Below the pieces are notes generated by a model. That model had not been told where the DNA came from. It made no database searches and was given only the letters and a program-made list of their open reading frames with translations. From assembly GCF_002931055.1 (NCBI RefSeq), contig NZ_PSXX01000001.1, positions 310,001 to 374,000 on the forward strand: DNA of 64,000 bases, given 5' to 3'. Both the position numbers and the translations under genes were made by a program. Source of the DNA: Pseudoclavibacter sp. AY1H1 (GTDB lineage: Bacteria > Actinomycetota > Actinomycetes > Actinomycetales > Microbacteriaceae). Every line of letters begins with the position of its first letter. Within the stretch, counting starts at the first letter, position 1. Below, in pieces: positions 38,310-46,195 of this stretch.

Positions 38310-38702
38310 TCATGATGCTAGGTCGAGGCGCTCCTCGGCTGCGCCATAGTTTTCGGGGTCGCGGAGCCAAGCCCGGAGTATGTCGGGTGTGACGTCGAGT
38401 TCCGCGCACCACTTCTCGGGGTTGTGCGGGTAGTGGCGCGCGCAGGCCGCTACTGCTTCTGCGGTGAGGAGTGCGTTCGCTGCCCAGCGATCTGCTGCTG
38501 CTTCGTTCTTCGGGGAGTCGTCCTCATGTCTGAGGATCGCGTGCCCGAGCTCGTGGGCGAGGACTGACCGGACCTCCGCCCATGTCTGTCCTTCTCGGAT
38601 GGCGATGCATCCGTGGTCTGGATACCACGTGCCGACGTCGTCCATGGTTCGACGCCAGTGCACGGGTATCCCGAGGCGTTCTGCGAGGTCGAAGAGAAAC
38701 AT
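38310..38702 (-). CDS. ImmA/IrrE family metallopeptidase
   Basis: A 130-residue protein with the zinc protease motif HELGHAILRHE followed by ENEAAADRWA-like helix (NEAAADRWAA). In mobile elements such proteins cleave or de-repress the neighbouring XRE repressor, and here the XRE gene lies just upstream on the same strand. The ATG at 38702 has GGAG nine bases upstream; a GTG at 38717 is an alternative. Confidence 0.83.
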   Translation of the reverse strand: MFLFDLAERLGIPVHWRRTMDDVGTWYPDHGCIAIREGQTWAEVRSVLAHELGHAILRHEDDSPKNEAAADRWAANALLTAEAVAACARHYPHNPEKWCAELDVTPDILRAWLRDPENYGAAEERLDLAS

Positions 38703-38733
38703 GGGCCCATGCTCCACTTGACCACCGACATAA

Positions 38734-39165
38734 CTAGTCCTGGTCGGGGTCAAGCTCTTCCTGCGAGGACTTCTTCTTCGCCACCTTGCGGCCCTTGTCG
38801 ATCTCATCCCAATCGGGCTCCGCCTCCACGCGCGGGCGGAATGGGGTCACGTTGTTGTCGAATGCTTCCTCAACGCGCCTGTTCTCCATCACGTAGATGA
38901 AGCGCGCGGACGTCATGAGATCGTCCTCGACTGCCGCCTCCGCCTCGATCACGATCTCGCTGACGGTGGTCCCGAGGGCGACGGCGAGCGCATCCATCAC
39001 GTCGATGTCCATGGGGCGCTTGCCGCGCAGCATCTTGGAGAGCTGTGACTGGGATACGCCGGTGGCTGCTGCGAGCTCTGACTGGGTCACGTCGTAGCGG
39101 GCTGCCCTCCCTCGGAGGATGCCGACGATCTCACGGGCCAATTCTGTGGGTGTGTATTCCTGCAC
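38734..39165 (-). CDS. XRE-type prophage repressor
   Basis: A 143-residue protein with an N-terminal HTH (about 25-70; VTQSELAAATGVSQSQLSKML) and a charged C-terminal tail ending KKKSSQEELDPDQD. It lacks a LexA-like peptidase domain, consistent with inactivation through the neighbouring ImmA-like protease. It is divergent from a Cro-like gene across a 77-bp gap with repeats. Likely immunity repressor. Confidence 0.82.
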   Translation of the reverse strand: MQEYTPTELAREIVGILRGRAARYDVTQSELAAATGVSQSQLSKMLRGKRPMDIDVMDALAVALGTTVSEIVIEAEAAVEDDLMTSARFIYVMENRRVEEAFDNNVTPFRPRVEAEPDWDEIDKGRKVAKKKSSQEELDPDQD

Positions 39166-39173
39166 GACTCAGA

Positions 39174-39244
39174 TCATGCCAGATGTGGACCAATTATGCG
39201 AGCCCCTCCCCAAGTCATGCCATATGAACTACGCTAGTCCACAT
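39174..39244. promoter_or_regulatory. Lysogeny switch operator region
   Basis: Contains two direct copies of TCATGCCA[G/T]ATG (39174-39185 and 39215-39226), 41 bp apart, or about four helical turns. A perfect 8-bp inverted pair ATGTGGAC (39183-39190) and GTCCACAT (39237-39244) flanks the centre. The -10-like TACGCT (39230-39235) would start transcription on the Cro-like ATG at 39243. These are likely repressor/Cro sites. Confidence 0.6.
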
Positions 39245-39482
39245 GAACTACGAATCTCCCAGCAGCAAGGCGGCTCGATCCGTACGGGCGCTGCTCGCCG
39301 AGAAGCGTGAGTCGATCGAGAGCTTGGCTGAGGCTACAGGGATCGCTCACTCAACGCTGAAGCGACGCCTGCTCACCATCTCCCCGTTCACCATCGACGA
39401 GCTTTCGGTGATCGCAGAGCACTTCGGTGTGCGCGTCCACGAGCTGCTCACTCCACCCTCCGAGCGGCTCGCGGCGGTCTAG
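39243..39482 (+). CDS. Cro-like HTH protein
   Basis: A 79-residue XRE-fold protein (ESIESLAEATGIAHSTLKRRL as recognition helices, then FTIDELSVIAEHFGV). It is divergently transcribed from the repressor and begins the early operon. The -10 box eight bases upstream suggests leaderless mRNA. Likely Cro analogue. Confidence 0.78.
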   Translation: MNYESPSSKAARSVRALLAEKRESIESLAEATGIAHSTLKRRLLTISPFTIDELSVIAEHFGVRVHELLTPPSERLAAV

Positions 39483-39484
39483 TC

Positions 39485-39688
39485 ATGACCACAGCAACCG
39501 CCGAGAAGTTCCTCACCACGGACGAGGCAGCAGCGCTGCTCAACCTGCGTCCCGGTCTCCTGCGGGAGTGGCACTACCTCGACAAGCAAGACGGCGGAAG
39601 CCGGGGGCCGAAGCCTAGAAAGTTCGGCCGCCTTGTCCGCTACCCGGTCAGCGCGATCGACGCATGGCTCGCAGCGCAAGACCACTAG
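39485..39688 (+). CDS. Excisionase-like HTH_17 protein
   Basis: A 67-residue winged-helix protein of the MerR/excisionase type: FLTTDEAAALLNLRPGLLREWH and FGRLVRYPVSAIDAWLAAQ. It could direct excision together with the integrase or act as a small regulator. It begins two bases after the Cro-like stop. Confidence 0.75.
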   Translation: MTTATAEKFLTTDEAAALLNLRPGLLREWHYLDKQDGGSRGPKPRKFGRLVRYPVSAIDAWLAAQDH

Positions 39689-39741
39689 ACGAAAAGAGGC
39701 CCCGCAGCTGGAACTGCGAGGCCCACGGAAAGGACAACACC

Positions 39742-40545
39742 TTGTCGCAATCCATCGCCACCCAGACTACCGCCCTCATGCCGTTCTCGTACGGCTCGCA
39801 CGCCGTGCGCACCGTGCTTATCGATGGCGAGCCGTGGTTCGTGCTCGCCGACCTCTGCACGGTCCTCGGTATCGAGTCGGTCGCTCGCGTCGCGTCTCGC
39901 CTCGACGAGGGTGTGCGCTCGAAGCACACCCTGGAAACGGCCGGTGGTCGCCAGGCCATGACGGTCGTCAACGAGGCGGGCATGTACGACGTCGTCATCC
40001 GGTCGGACAAGGCCGAAGCGATCGCATTCCGCCGCTGGATCACCAGTGAGGTGCTTCCCTCCATCCGGAAGACGGGCAGCTACGCGGTGAACCCGCCGAG
40101 CGGTGCTGAGCTCATGGCGCTCGCCGTGCTCGAGGCTCAGCGCACGATCGCGGCGAGCCATGCGCGGGTCGCCGAGCTCGAGGAGCGGGCTGCTGAGGAC
40201 GAGCCGAAGGTCGCGTACGTGGACACGTTCGTCGCCGACGGGGATCTGCGCCTCATGCGGAACGTCGCGAAGTCGCTCGGGGTCAGTGAGAGCCAGCTGC
40301 GCGCGGAGCTCGTGAACCACGGGTGGGTCTACGTCGAGTCGTCGACTCGCTGGTCCGACTCTGAGCAGCGCAAGCTCCGCATCTTCCGTTACTCCGCCTA
40401 CGCCGAGAAGCGTGACTACTTCGCCCCGGTTCCGAACCACGACGCCCCGCGATTCAAGGGCGAGCTGATGCACACGCTGAAGGTGACGCCGGCGGGCGCG
40501 CTCGCCATCGCCCGCGCGCTGAAGACGTGGGGAGTGGCCGCATGA
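39742..40545 (+). CDS. Phage antirepressor (BRO-N plus KilAC)
   Basis: A 267-residue protein. The BRO-N domain (about 12-110) contains VRTVLIDGEPWFVLADLCTVLG and FRRWITSEVLPSIRKTGSY. The C-terminal KilAC-type domain contains MRNVAKSLGVSESQLRAELVNHGWVY and ends KVTPAGALAIA. Such proteins counteract repressors and bind DNA. The TTG at 39742 has AAAGGA about eight bases upstream; ATG 39778 is an alternative. Confidence 0.88.
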   Translation: MSQSIATQTTALMPFSYGSHAVRTVLIDGEPWFVLADLCTVLGIESVARVASRLDEGVRSKHTLETAGGRQAMTVVNEAGMYDVVIRSDKAEAIAFRRWITSEVLPSIRKTGSYAVNPPSGAELMALAVLEAQRTIAASHARVAELEERAAEDEPKVAYVDTFVADGDLRLMRNVAKSLGVSESQLRAELVNHGWVYVESSTRWSDSEQRKLRIFRYSAYAEKRDYFAPVPNHDAPRFKGELMHTLKVTPAGALAIARALKTWGVAA

Positions 40546-40898
40546 CGTACATCGACTCTCCGTGGCACGCCGCCGCGCAGCTCCTCGCCCTGATCTTCGT
40601 CGTCGTCCTCATGTCGGCGGCCCTGCACCGCATCAACGACCGCGCCACCCGGGCTCTCGCTCTGGCCGAGATGGCCCTCGGAAAGGACGAGCACGTGACC
40701 GACTCCTACGACCGCTGGTCCGATCAGCGACTCACCGACGAAACCGAGCAGGAGAACTGGCGGGCCGCCCGCATCGGGCAGGCCATCGAGATGACCCCGG
40801 ACCTCTGGGAGGTGCCCGTGAGTCGCACGTTCTCCGTGCAGGGGCGAACGCGGGTCGAGGCGCTCGAGAACGCTGAGCCGTACCGGGAGGCCTCATGA
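40542..40898 (+). CDS. Hypothetical phage protein with one membrane segment
   Basis: 118 residues. A hydrophobic helix at about 11-28 (AAQLLALIFVVVLMSAAL) is followed by a polar region ending SVQGRTRVEALENAEPYREAS. It overlaps the antirepressor by ATGA and the next gene by ATGA. No family recognised. Confidence 0.7.
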   Translation: MTYIDSPWHAAAQLLALIFVVVLMSAALHRINDRATRALALAEMALGKDEHVTDSYDRWSDQRLTDETEQENWRAARIGQAIEMTPDLWEVPVSRTFSVQGRTRVEALENAEPYREAS

Positions 40899-41086
40899 AG
40901 CGGAAGCCCGTCCCGGAGATCTGCCTGTACTGCCGCGACCGCGTCGGCATCGAGCGGTGGATCGTCCCCGAGATCACGTACGACGACGAGGGCGAAGGCC
41001 CCGAGCACTTCAAGACCAAAGACAGCGCAGAGAAGCGCATCGAGCAGTGGTTGGAAGACCACGCAACCGAGTTGGAGCCAGCATGA
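40895..41086 (+). CDS. Hypothetical phage protein, 63 aa
   Basis: Small acidic protein beginning with CLYC in ICLYCRDRVG, a single CxxC pair. The remainder is charged (TYDDEGEGPEHFKTKD). ATGA overlaps at both ends place it in the early operon. Function unknown. Confidence 0.65.
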   Translation: MKRKPVPEICLYCRDRVGIERWIVPEITYDDEGEGPEHFKTKDSAEKRIEQWLEDHATELEPA

Positions 41087-41490
41087 GCGTGAAGATCGCG
41101 GGCGGTATGCCCGACGAAGAGAACTCCGGCGTCTACCTGCTGCAAGAGCAGCTGGTGAAGCGCCCACAGGACCGGCACGTCGTTGTCATGGTCATCGACT
41201 GCGGTTCGCAGACCGTCAAGTACGGCGAGAAGGGCCGTGAGATCACCCCCACGGCCAGAGCGCTGTTCGTCGAGCCTATCCGCGACGAGGAAGACGTCAA
41301 CGACGTCGTCGCGGCACTCGGCCGAGCCAGGGCCACGCGCCTCGGACGGGACGAGCTGGACTTCGAGGAGTTCGGCGTCGGTGATCCCTTCGAGTCGCTC
41401 GCGCGCAACGTCATCGACAGCGCTCGCGACTTCGCAGCGGAGAACGAGAACACCAAGCCACAGGAGCAGGACGATGACAACGACAACTGA
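41083..41490 (+). CDS. Hypothetical phage protein, 135 aa
   Basis: Contains a beta-strand-rich core (HVVVMVIDCGSQTVKYGEKG) and ends in a very acidic tail (KPQEQDDDNDN). It overlaps the exonuclease gene by 17 bases, so they are probably coupled. Possibly a partner of that exonuclease; no family recognised. Confidence 0.68.
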   Translation: MSVKIAGGMPDEENSGVYLLQEQLVKRPQDRHVVVMVIDCGSQTVKYGEKGREITPTARALFVEPIRDEEDVNDVVAALGRARATRLGRDELDFEEFGVGDPFESLARNVIDSARDFAAENENTKPQEQDDDNDN

Positions 41491-42451
41491 ACTCAAGCCC
41501 GGCCGCATCGTCGTTGATGCGGATGCACCCCGCGAGGTGTGGATGGACGAGCGCGGCGTCGGCGTCACCGCGTCGGTCGCGAAGGAGATCGCGACCGGCG
41601 GGCGCTCCGTCTGGGAGAAGCAGCTCGACACGATGCTCAACGGGTCGACGTGGTTCGGGAACGCTGACACGGAGCGCGGTCACCGTGACGAGGACGACCT
41701 CATCGCGCACGCCGCGACCATCGACCCCACCATCGAGGCCAACTCGGCCCTGTGGGCGCACGCCGACTCGGACGACTACCGGGCCACCCCAGACGGTGTC
41801 GGCGACGACTCGGTCGCCGAGGTGAAGTCGCTGAAGGAAGGCGACGGCTTCGGCCCGATCCCCGCCGACCACTACGCGCAGATGCAGTGGCAGATGTTCG
41901 TACTCGGCAAGTCCCGAGCCCTGTACGTGCGCAAGCGCGACGACGGGCAGGGTGGCGTCGCTGACCTCGACCACAAGTGGGTCGACCGCGACGACGACTA
42001 CATCGAGTTCCTGCGCGAGCGGGCGGACGCCTTCATCGCATGGCGTGACGCCGACTGCCCGGCATTCGACGACGTCGACGACGTGCTCGGCGACCTCATC
42101 CAGGAGGCACTCGAAGCGAAGCAGGGCCTCGCGGCGCCGCAGTCCCGCGACAAGAAGGCCGCCGCCGCGCTCAAGAAGGCGCTCGAGGCTCGTTCGCACT
42201 CCGAGTACGGGGTGACCATCACCCTCCCGCTCGGCGAGGTGAAGCTCACCGCCGCCTCCCGCGTCCTCACCCTCGACGAGGAAGCCATCCCCGACCATCT
42301 GAAGGCGAAGCGCCACGCGAAGCTCACCGCCGCGAAGACCGCCCGCGACCGCGCAGACGAGCTCGAGCAGGAGCTCGTCCGCGAGTACGGCGTCACCACC
42401 CTCGGCTCGTCGCAGTCGCTCCGCATCACCACCACGAGGAGCACGAAGTGA
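41474..42451 (+). CDS. YqaJ-type phage recombination exonuclease
   Basis: A 325-residue PD-(D/E)xK nuclease. The catalytic line is visible as HADSDDYRATPDG followed by VAEVKSLKEG (the ExK), then the YqaJ hallmark HYAQMQWQMFVLGKSRALYV. The C-terminal third is a Lys/Ala-rich helix with QELVREYG. It would resect double-stranded ends for single-strand annealing. No RecT/Erf-type annealase is recognisable next to it. AGGAG lies just before the ATG. Confidence 0.83.
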   Translation: MTTTTELKPGRIVVDADAPREVWMDERGVGVTASVAKEIATGGRSVWEKQLDTMLNGSTWFGNADTERGHRDEDDLIAHAATIDPTIEANSALWAHADSDDYRATPDGVGDDSVAEVKSLKEGDGFGPIPADHYAQMQWQMFVLGKSRALYVRKRDDGQGGVADLDHKWVDRDDDYIEFLRERADAFIAWRDADCPAFDDVDDVLGDLIQEALEAKQGLAAPQSRDKKAAAALKKALEARSHSEYGVTITLPLGEVKLTAASRVLTLDEEAIPDHLKAKRHAKLTAAKTARDRADELEQELVREYGVTTLGSSQSLRITTTRSTK

Positions 42452-43155
42452 GCCAGCAGACAGCGGAGACGATCGCCGACATCGAACGCATCGTGCTCGC
42501 CTCAGGCCAGTGCGTCCGCACCGCCGAGGTCGAGTTCTCCCAGGATGGGGCGACGTGGTCGCCGGTGTTCGCGAAGACCGACGACAGCCCGGTGCCAGCG
42601 TTCATCCGAGCCTCCGCGCAGCGCGCCGGCACCACCGAGCCGACGGTCGTGTTCCTCTCATGGGAGGAGGCGATCCCCGCCGACGACGAATACCACGGCC
42701 TGTGGATGCGCCGCCCGATGGCGCTCGCCGGGGCTCGCGCTCGCCGCGACGTGTACCGTCGCGCGTTCCGCGACCTCGTCGACATCGTCCCGAACCCCGC
42801 CGAGGGCGACGACCCCGACATCGACCGTGCCGCGGCCCCTGCTGAGGAACCGGCGCCGCGCGACTGGGTCGCCGAGCTCACGAACGCTCAGACGCTCGAC
42901 GAGCTCCGCGAGGTGCACCACGCGGCCAAGAAGGCCCGTGCGGTCAAGACGGCCGAGTTCAAGGCGTGGAAGGTCCGGAAGGCCGAACTCGAAGCGCCCC
43001 TCAAGGAAGCCGTGGAGCGAATCGTCGACACGATGCCCGGGCTCGAGAAGCCCGCTGAGCGTGGCTCAGTCGGTGTTGCCCTCGAAGCGGCCCTTGACGA
43101 GGCCCAGGCTCGTCGCGTCCCGACTCCCCTCGAGGCCATGCGGGGTCGGCGATGA
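42448..43155 (+). CDS. Hypothetical phage protein, 235 aa
   Basis: The N-terminal half has a compact mixed region (CVRTAEVEFSQDGATWSPVF). Residues 160-200 form a Lys/Ala/Glu-rich coiled coil (EVHHAAKKARAVKTAEFKAWK). It follows the exonuclease by a GTGA overlap. The position would suit a recombination partner, but there is no similarity to RecT that I can see. Confidence 0.68.
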   Translation: MSQQTAETIADIERIVLASGQCVRTAEVEFSQDGATWSPVFAKTDDSPVPAFIRASAQRAGTTEPTVVFLSWEEAIPADDEYHGLWMRRPMALAGARARRDVYRRAFRDLVDIVPNPAEGDDPDIDRAAAPAEEPAPRDWVAELTNAQTLDELREVHHAAKKARAVKTAEFKAWKVRKAELEAPLKEAVERIVDTMPGLEKPAERGSVGVALEAALDEAQARRVPTPLEAMRGRR

Positions 43156-43604
43156 CCGGCTACGTGGACCCCGCGAACGGCGAGGTTGTGGAGTCTCCGA
43201 TGGAGCTCGTCCCGCTGAACCTCGGCGACATGGACGAGAACCAGATCGCGGCGCTCATCCCCACGCCGCTGCAGGCCGCAGCGGCGTTGCAGAAGGCCCG
43301 CTCGGTGAACTCGCGCCTGCCGGGCAAGCTCGACGGCTACCGCAAGGCCTTGCAGGCGGCCGACCGTGAGCTGAAGCTCGCCGTCGCCCTCGAGGTGAAG
43401 GCGCTCCGCGAGGACCACCCGAAGGCGACCCTCTCGGAGCTGCGCGAGCTCGCGACCGCTGACGAGCGCGTGCAGCGGGCCTTGGACGCCCGCGACACGG
43501 CCTGGCTGCTCTTCGAGTACGCGAAGGACTGGGCGAAGGCCATCGCCGCCGACATCGAGCTGCTCCGCAGCATCAACGCTAACTTCCGGATGGAGCACCG
43601 ATGA
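43152..43604 (+). CDS. Hypothetical phage protein, 150 aa
   Basis: Mostly helical: LQAAAALQKARSVNSRLPGK and RELKLAVALEVKALREDHPK suggest a helical bundle. It ends in NANFRMEHR. It overlaps both neighbours by ATGA. Function unknown. Confidence 0.68.
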   Translation: MTGYVDPANGEVVESPMELVPLNLGDMDENQIAALIPTPLQAAAALQKARSVNSRLPGKLDGYRKALQAADRELKLAVALEVKALREDHPKATLSELRELATADERVQRALDARDTAWLLFEYAKDWAKAIAADIELLRSINANFRMEHR

Positions 43605-44059
43605 ACGCCCTCGAGCAGGCAGAGAAGCGCGTCCGCGACGCCAAGCACGATCTCGACGCGAAGCAGCAGGCGTTCGCCGCGGCACGGGCTCGCTCGTCCG
43701 CGATCACCCCGGGTGGGCTCGACGAACCGCTCGACCATGGTGTGCTCTCCGGCACGTCCCGCCGCTCGAATGCTCGGGCGAACGCTCGCCGTGAGGCGGC
43801 CTACGACGCCGAGGCGTCCGCGGCCCGTGCGCTGACGCTCGCGAAGCAGGAGCTCGAGGCTGCGCAGTTCCGCGTCGAGCAGACACGCCTCACGGCGCCC
43901 GTCGAGTACACGCGGGAGCAGCTGGAAGCCGCCACCCACGTCCGCACGTGGCGCGGGTGGGAGCGCATCGTCCGCGTCAACCGCGCCTCGGTGAAGGTGT
44001 TCCGGGAGCCGGGCATGGACGACCTCGTCAAGGTCGACAAGATCCTCGAGGTGCGCTGA
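43601..44059 (+). CDS. Hypothetical coiled-coil phage protein, 152 aa
   Basis: The N-terminal 100 residues are Ala/Glu/Arg-rich and predicted coiled coil (EQAEKRVRDAKHDLDAKQQ and ALTLAKQELEAAQFRVEQT). The C-terminus is more globular (TWRGWERIVRVNRASVKVF). It ends TGATG into the HNH gene. Function unknown. Confidence 0.65.
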   Translation: MNALEQAEKRVRDAKHDLDAKQQAFAAARARSSAITPGGLDEPLDHGVLSGTSRRSNARANARREAAYDAEASAARALTLAKQELEAAQFRVEQTRLTAPVEYTREQLEAATHVRTWRGWERIVRVNRASVKVFREPGMDDLVKVDKILEVR

Positions 44060-44457
44060 TGGCCGCCATCTCGCAGGTCGACCGGCAGCAGATGTACGCC
44101 CGCGACGTCCACAGGTGCATCCGGTGCGGCGCCGAGCAGCTGCTCACATGCCAGCACCGCGCGGCGGTCGGCATGGGCGGATCCAAGGTTCAGCCGCGCG
44201 TCCTTGAGTGCGTCACGGCGTGCCTCGAGTGCAACATGCGCTTCGAGTCGGACCTGCAGGGCGAGGCGCTGCGCTTCGGGTGGAAGGTGCGCCGGTGGGC
44301 GGACGCCGCGGCTGTGCCGGTGTTCTACCCGCTCGAGGGCATCTGGTGCGTGCTCATCAACGACACGCGCCGACCAGTCACAGAGGCCGAGGCGGTCGCG
44401 ATGATGCACGCCGTCTACGGCCAGGAGCAGTACGAGAAGTGGGGGTTGGCAGCATGA
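44059..44457 (+). CDS. HNH-type endonuclease (early operon)
   Basis: 132 residues. The zinc pairs CIRCG and CLECN bracket the HNH-like core LLTCQHRAAVGMGGSK and ACLECNMRFESDLQGEALRFGW. Phage HNH proteins nick or cut DNA in recombination, packaging or homing. Reused TGATG and ATGA overlaps with its neighbours argue it is a regular operon member rather than a free-standing homing gene. Confidence 0.72.
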   Translation: MAAISQVDRQQMYARDVHRCIRCGAEQLLTCQHRAAVGMGGSKVQPRVLECVTACLECNMRFESDLQGEALRFGWKVRRWADAAAVPVFYPLEGIWCVLINDTRRPVTEAEAVAMMHAVYGQEQYEKWGLAA

Positions 44458-44852
44458 GCAAGAAGTTCGATCGAGTGGCGTCGGTGTACAAGCACGCAAC
44501 GTCTTGGGACTTCTCGACGGCCAAGGAGGTCGCCGAGAGCGAAGACCAAGGGGTGAGCCTCGTCTTCGTGCGGGACTTGAACGAGACCGAGTTCGTCGCC
44601 GGAATCGCAGAGCACGACGACGAGGTCGCCGACGCGGCCATCCGCGCTCTTGTGCCGTCGGTTCCGTTCCCACCCGCGGGAACGACCGAGAACAGCGCAG
44701 ACGCGGACTACTACCGCTCCGCAGCCGAGAGCATCCGCTTCCAAGCCAGCCGCGGGAACGCGTTCGCCGGGAGCAACGTCACCGAGACCGTCGCGAAGCT
44801 CTGCGACGCCGTCGCCGACTCGCTGACCGCTGCGGAGGTGCGCCGTGGCTAG
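44454..44852 (+). CDS. Hypothetical phage protein, 132 aa
   Basis: Contains ASVYKHATSWDFSTAKEVAE and DYYRSAAESIRFQASRGNAF, no family recognised. It ends in EVRRG with the last eight bases overlapping the next GTG start (GTGGCTAG). Confidence 0.62.
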   Translation: MSKKFDRVASVYKHATSWDFSTAKEVAESEDQGVSLVFVRDLNETEFVAGIAEHDDEVADAAIRALVPSVPFPPAGTTENSADADYYRSAAESIRFQASRGNAFAGSNVTETVAKLCDAVADSLTAAEVRRG

Positions 44853-45003
44853 GTTCTGGTCAAGGATGCGCGCGTCGATGGCCTCTCGGTTCGTGTGTGG
44901 CGTGTGCGGGTTGCAGGGCGCGTGGCGGTTCTGGCTGTTCTCGGCGTTGCTCGAGGGGCGCGGTCACGAGCGCAGGGTGCACCCGGGGGTGTTTCGTGGC
45001 TGA
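44845..45003 (+). CDS. Small Cys-containing protein, 52 aa
   Basis: A basic protein with CGVCG followed by an aromatic stretch (AWRFWLFSALLE), ending VFRG. It starts at GTG inside the upstream stop region and ends in the same kind of GTGGCTGA junction. Short but flanked by matched junctions on both sides, which supports it being translated. Confidence 0.5.
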   Translation: MARFWSRMRASMASRFVCGVCGLQGAWRFWLFSALLEGRGHERRVHPGVFRG

Positions 45004-45172
45004 CTCGATCGTCGAATGGGGCATCTCGGTCGACACCGTCGAGGGCGTGCGTGTGCTGCGTTGCTCGAGCGAGGAGCAGGCCCGGACCGCGTCGGGGCAG
45101 TACGAGGGTGTCGTGGTGTCCCGCGAGGTTGTGGCGACCGAGTGGGCCGAGTCTGTGGCGGTGGCGGCATGA
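44996..45172 (+). CDS. Small hypothetical protein, 58 aa
   Basis: Sequence includes EWGISVDTVEGVRVLRCSSE and QYEGVVVSREVVATEW. It has alternating strand-like hydrophobic residues, suggesting a small beta fold. It overlaps the next gene by ATGA. Related small proteins are common in actinophage early regions, from memory. Confidence 0.6.
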   Translation: MADSIVEWGISVDTVEGVRVLRCSSEEQARTASGQYEGVVVSREVVATEWAESVAVAA

Positions 45173-46164
45173 GACTTCCCAAGTTCGCCATGACGTACGT
45201 CGCCTACTTCCCGGAGCACGGCGTCCTGAAGGTCGGCCGCGCGTGGATCTGGCAGCGCCTCAACGAGCTCGGTGATCTGGGCGCGCACATCATCGTGCTG
45301 CAGCGAGGCACTGACGCTTCGTGGGAGCGGGAAGCGCTGAAGGTGCTGGCCCGCTGCTTCCCGAAAGCGTTCGCCAACTACATGGACGCCGAGCCCGTCT
45401 TGGGGAAGGGCGGCAAGGGCCACACGGAGTGTTTCGCCGTCGAGGAGTACGACCTGCAGTTCGCGCTCGACAGGTGCATCGAGGGATTCGCGAGAGGGAA
45501 CGAGACAGGTGAGAACGAAGCAACGAATGATCGACGCGAGCGACCTCGCGTCGCCGGAGTACGAGAGGGTGCCGGACGAGGCGAAGCCGACAGCGTTCGG
45601 CCTGTGGTTGCACCTGGACCCGCTGGGGCGGGGGCCGATGGACCCGGAGTGGATCGCGGAGCGCGTCTACCCGAGGCGCGACCGGACGGCGGCAGCCGAC
45701 ATGGTGCTCGATCACCTCGTGATGCTGATCGATGCGGGCTTCCTGGCTACCTACGAAGCGGGTGGCTTCGAGTGGTTGCAGCTCTCGCGGCCGTTGAAGG
45801 TCGACAAGCGGGGTGTGACGATCACGACTCCGGACCCGCCCGGGCAGTTTCCATGGACGTCCATGGCTGGGGGGAGAGAGGGCGCGAGGGAGCGGGCGAG
45901 AGCCGAGGTGCGGGCCGAGCGGGAGGCGAGCGCAGCGGGCTGGGATGCCGTGCAGAGGGACCGCAGACGCGAGGTGCGCCGCCCGGACAAGCCGTTGGCG
46001 CTCAGCGCCCCGCCTGCGTTCTGTCACGAGCACATGCCGGCAGGCTCCGGCGGTACCCCCTGCGGACCATGCAGAGACACCCGCATCGTTCGCGAGGACT
46101 GGCTGAGATCCGCCATCTACGAACAGAAACTCACGACCTTCTACGAGCAAGGGGAAGCAGATGA
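45169..46164 (+). CDS. GIY-YIG-like phage protein with run-on C-terminus
   Basis: The reading frame is open for 331 residues. The first 110 look like a genuine domain: MTYVAYFPEHGVLKVGRA, then ASWEREALKVLARCFPKAF and GKGGKGHTECFAVEEYDL, a layout suggesting GIY-YIG/T5orf172-type proteins. From about 45500 it runs in another frame over the following gene and becomes Arg/Gly/Ala-rich, looking non-coding. A TGA at 45510-45512, one frame away, would have given the usual GTGA overlap. I suspect a small indel; only the N-terminal part is trusted. Confidence 0.5.
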   Translation: MRLPKFAMTYVAYFPEHGVLKVGRAWIWQRLNELGDLGAHIIVLQRGTDASWEREALKVLARCFPKAFANYMDAEPVLGKGGKGHTECFAVEEYDLQFALDRCIEGFARGNETGENEATNDRRERPRVAGVREGAGRGEADSVRPVVAPGPAGAGADGPGVDRGARLPEARPDGGSRHGARSPRDADRCGLPGYLRSGWLRVVAALAAVEGRQAGCDDHDSGPARAVSMDVHGWGERGREGAGESRGAGRAGGERSGLGCRAEGPQTRGAPPGQAVGAQRPACVLSRAHAGRLRRYPLRTMQRHPHRSRGLAEIRHLRTETHDLLRARGSR

Positions 46165-46195
46165 CTGGCATGGCGCCGATCTCGGCACCTTCTGA
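45509..46195 (+). CDS. Phage protein with C-terminal zinc-ribbon-like motif
   Basis: 228 residues. The N-terminal 75 (MIDASDLASPEYERVPDEAK and AFGLWLHLDPLGRGPMDPEW) resemble the winged-helix start of phage replication-initiation-type proteins, with a charged linker. Near the end, CHEHMPAGSGGTPCGPC may bind zinc. GTG 45509 or ATG 45527 start. Probably a replication or DNA-binding protein; the function is inferred from position before ssb. Confidence 0.65.
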   Translation: MRTKQRMIDASDLASPEYERVPDEAKPTAFGLWLHLDPLGRGPMDPEWIAERVYPRRDRTAAADMVLDHLVMLIDAGFLATYEAGGFEWLQLSRPLKVDKRGVTITTPDPPGQFPWTSMAGGREGARERARAEVRAEREASAAGWDAVQRDRRREVRRPDKPLALSAPPAFCHEHMPAGSGGTPCGPCRDTRIVREDWLRSAIYEQKLTTFYEQGEADDWHGADLGTF

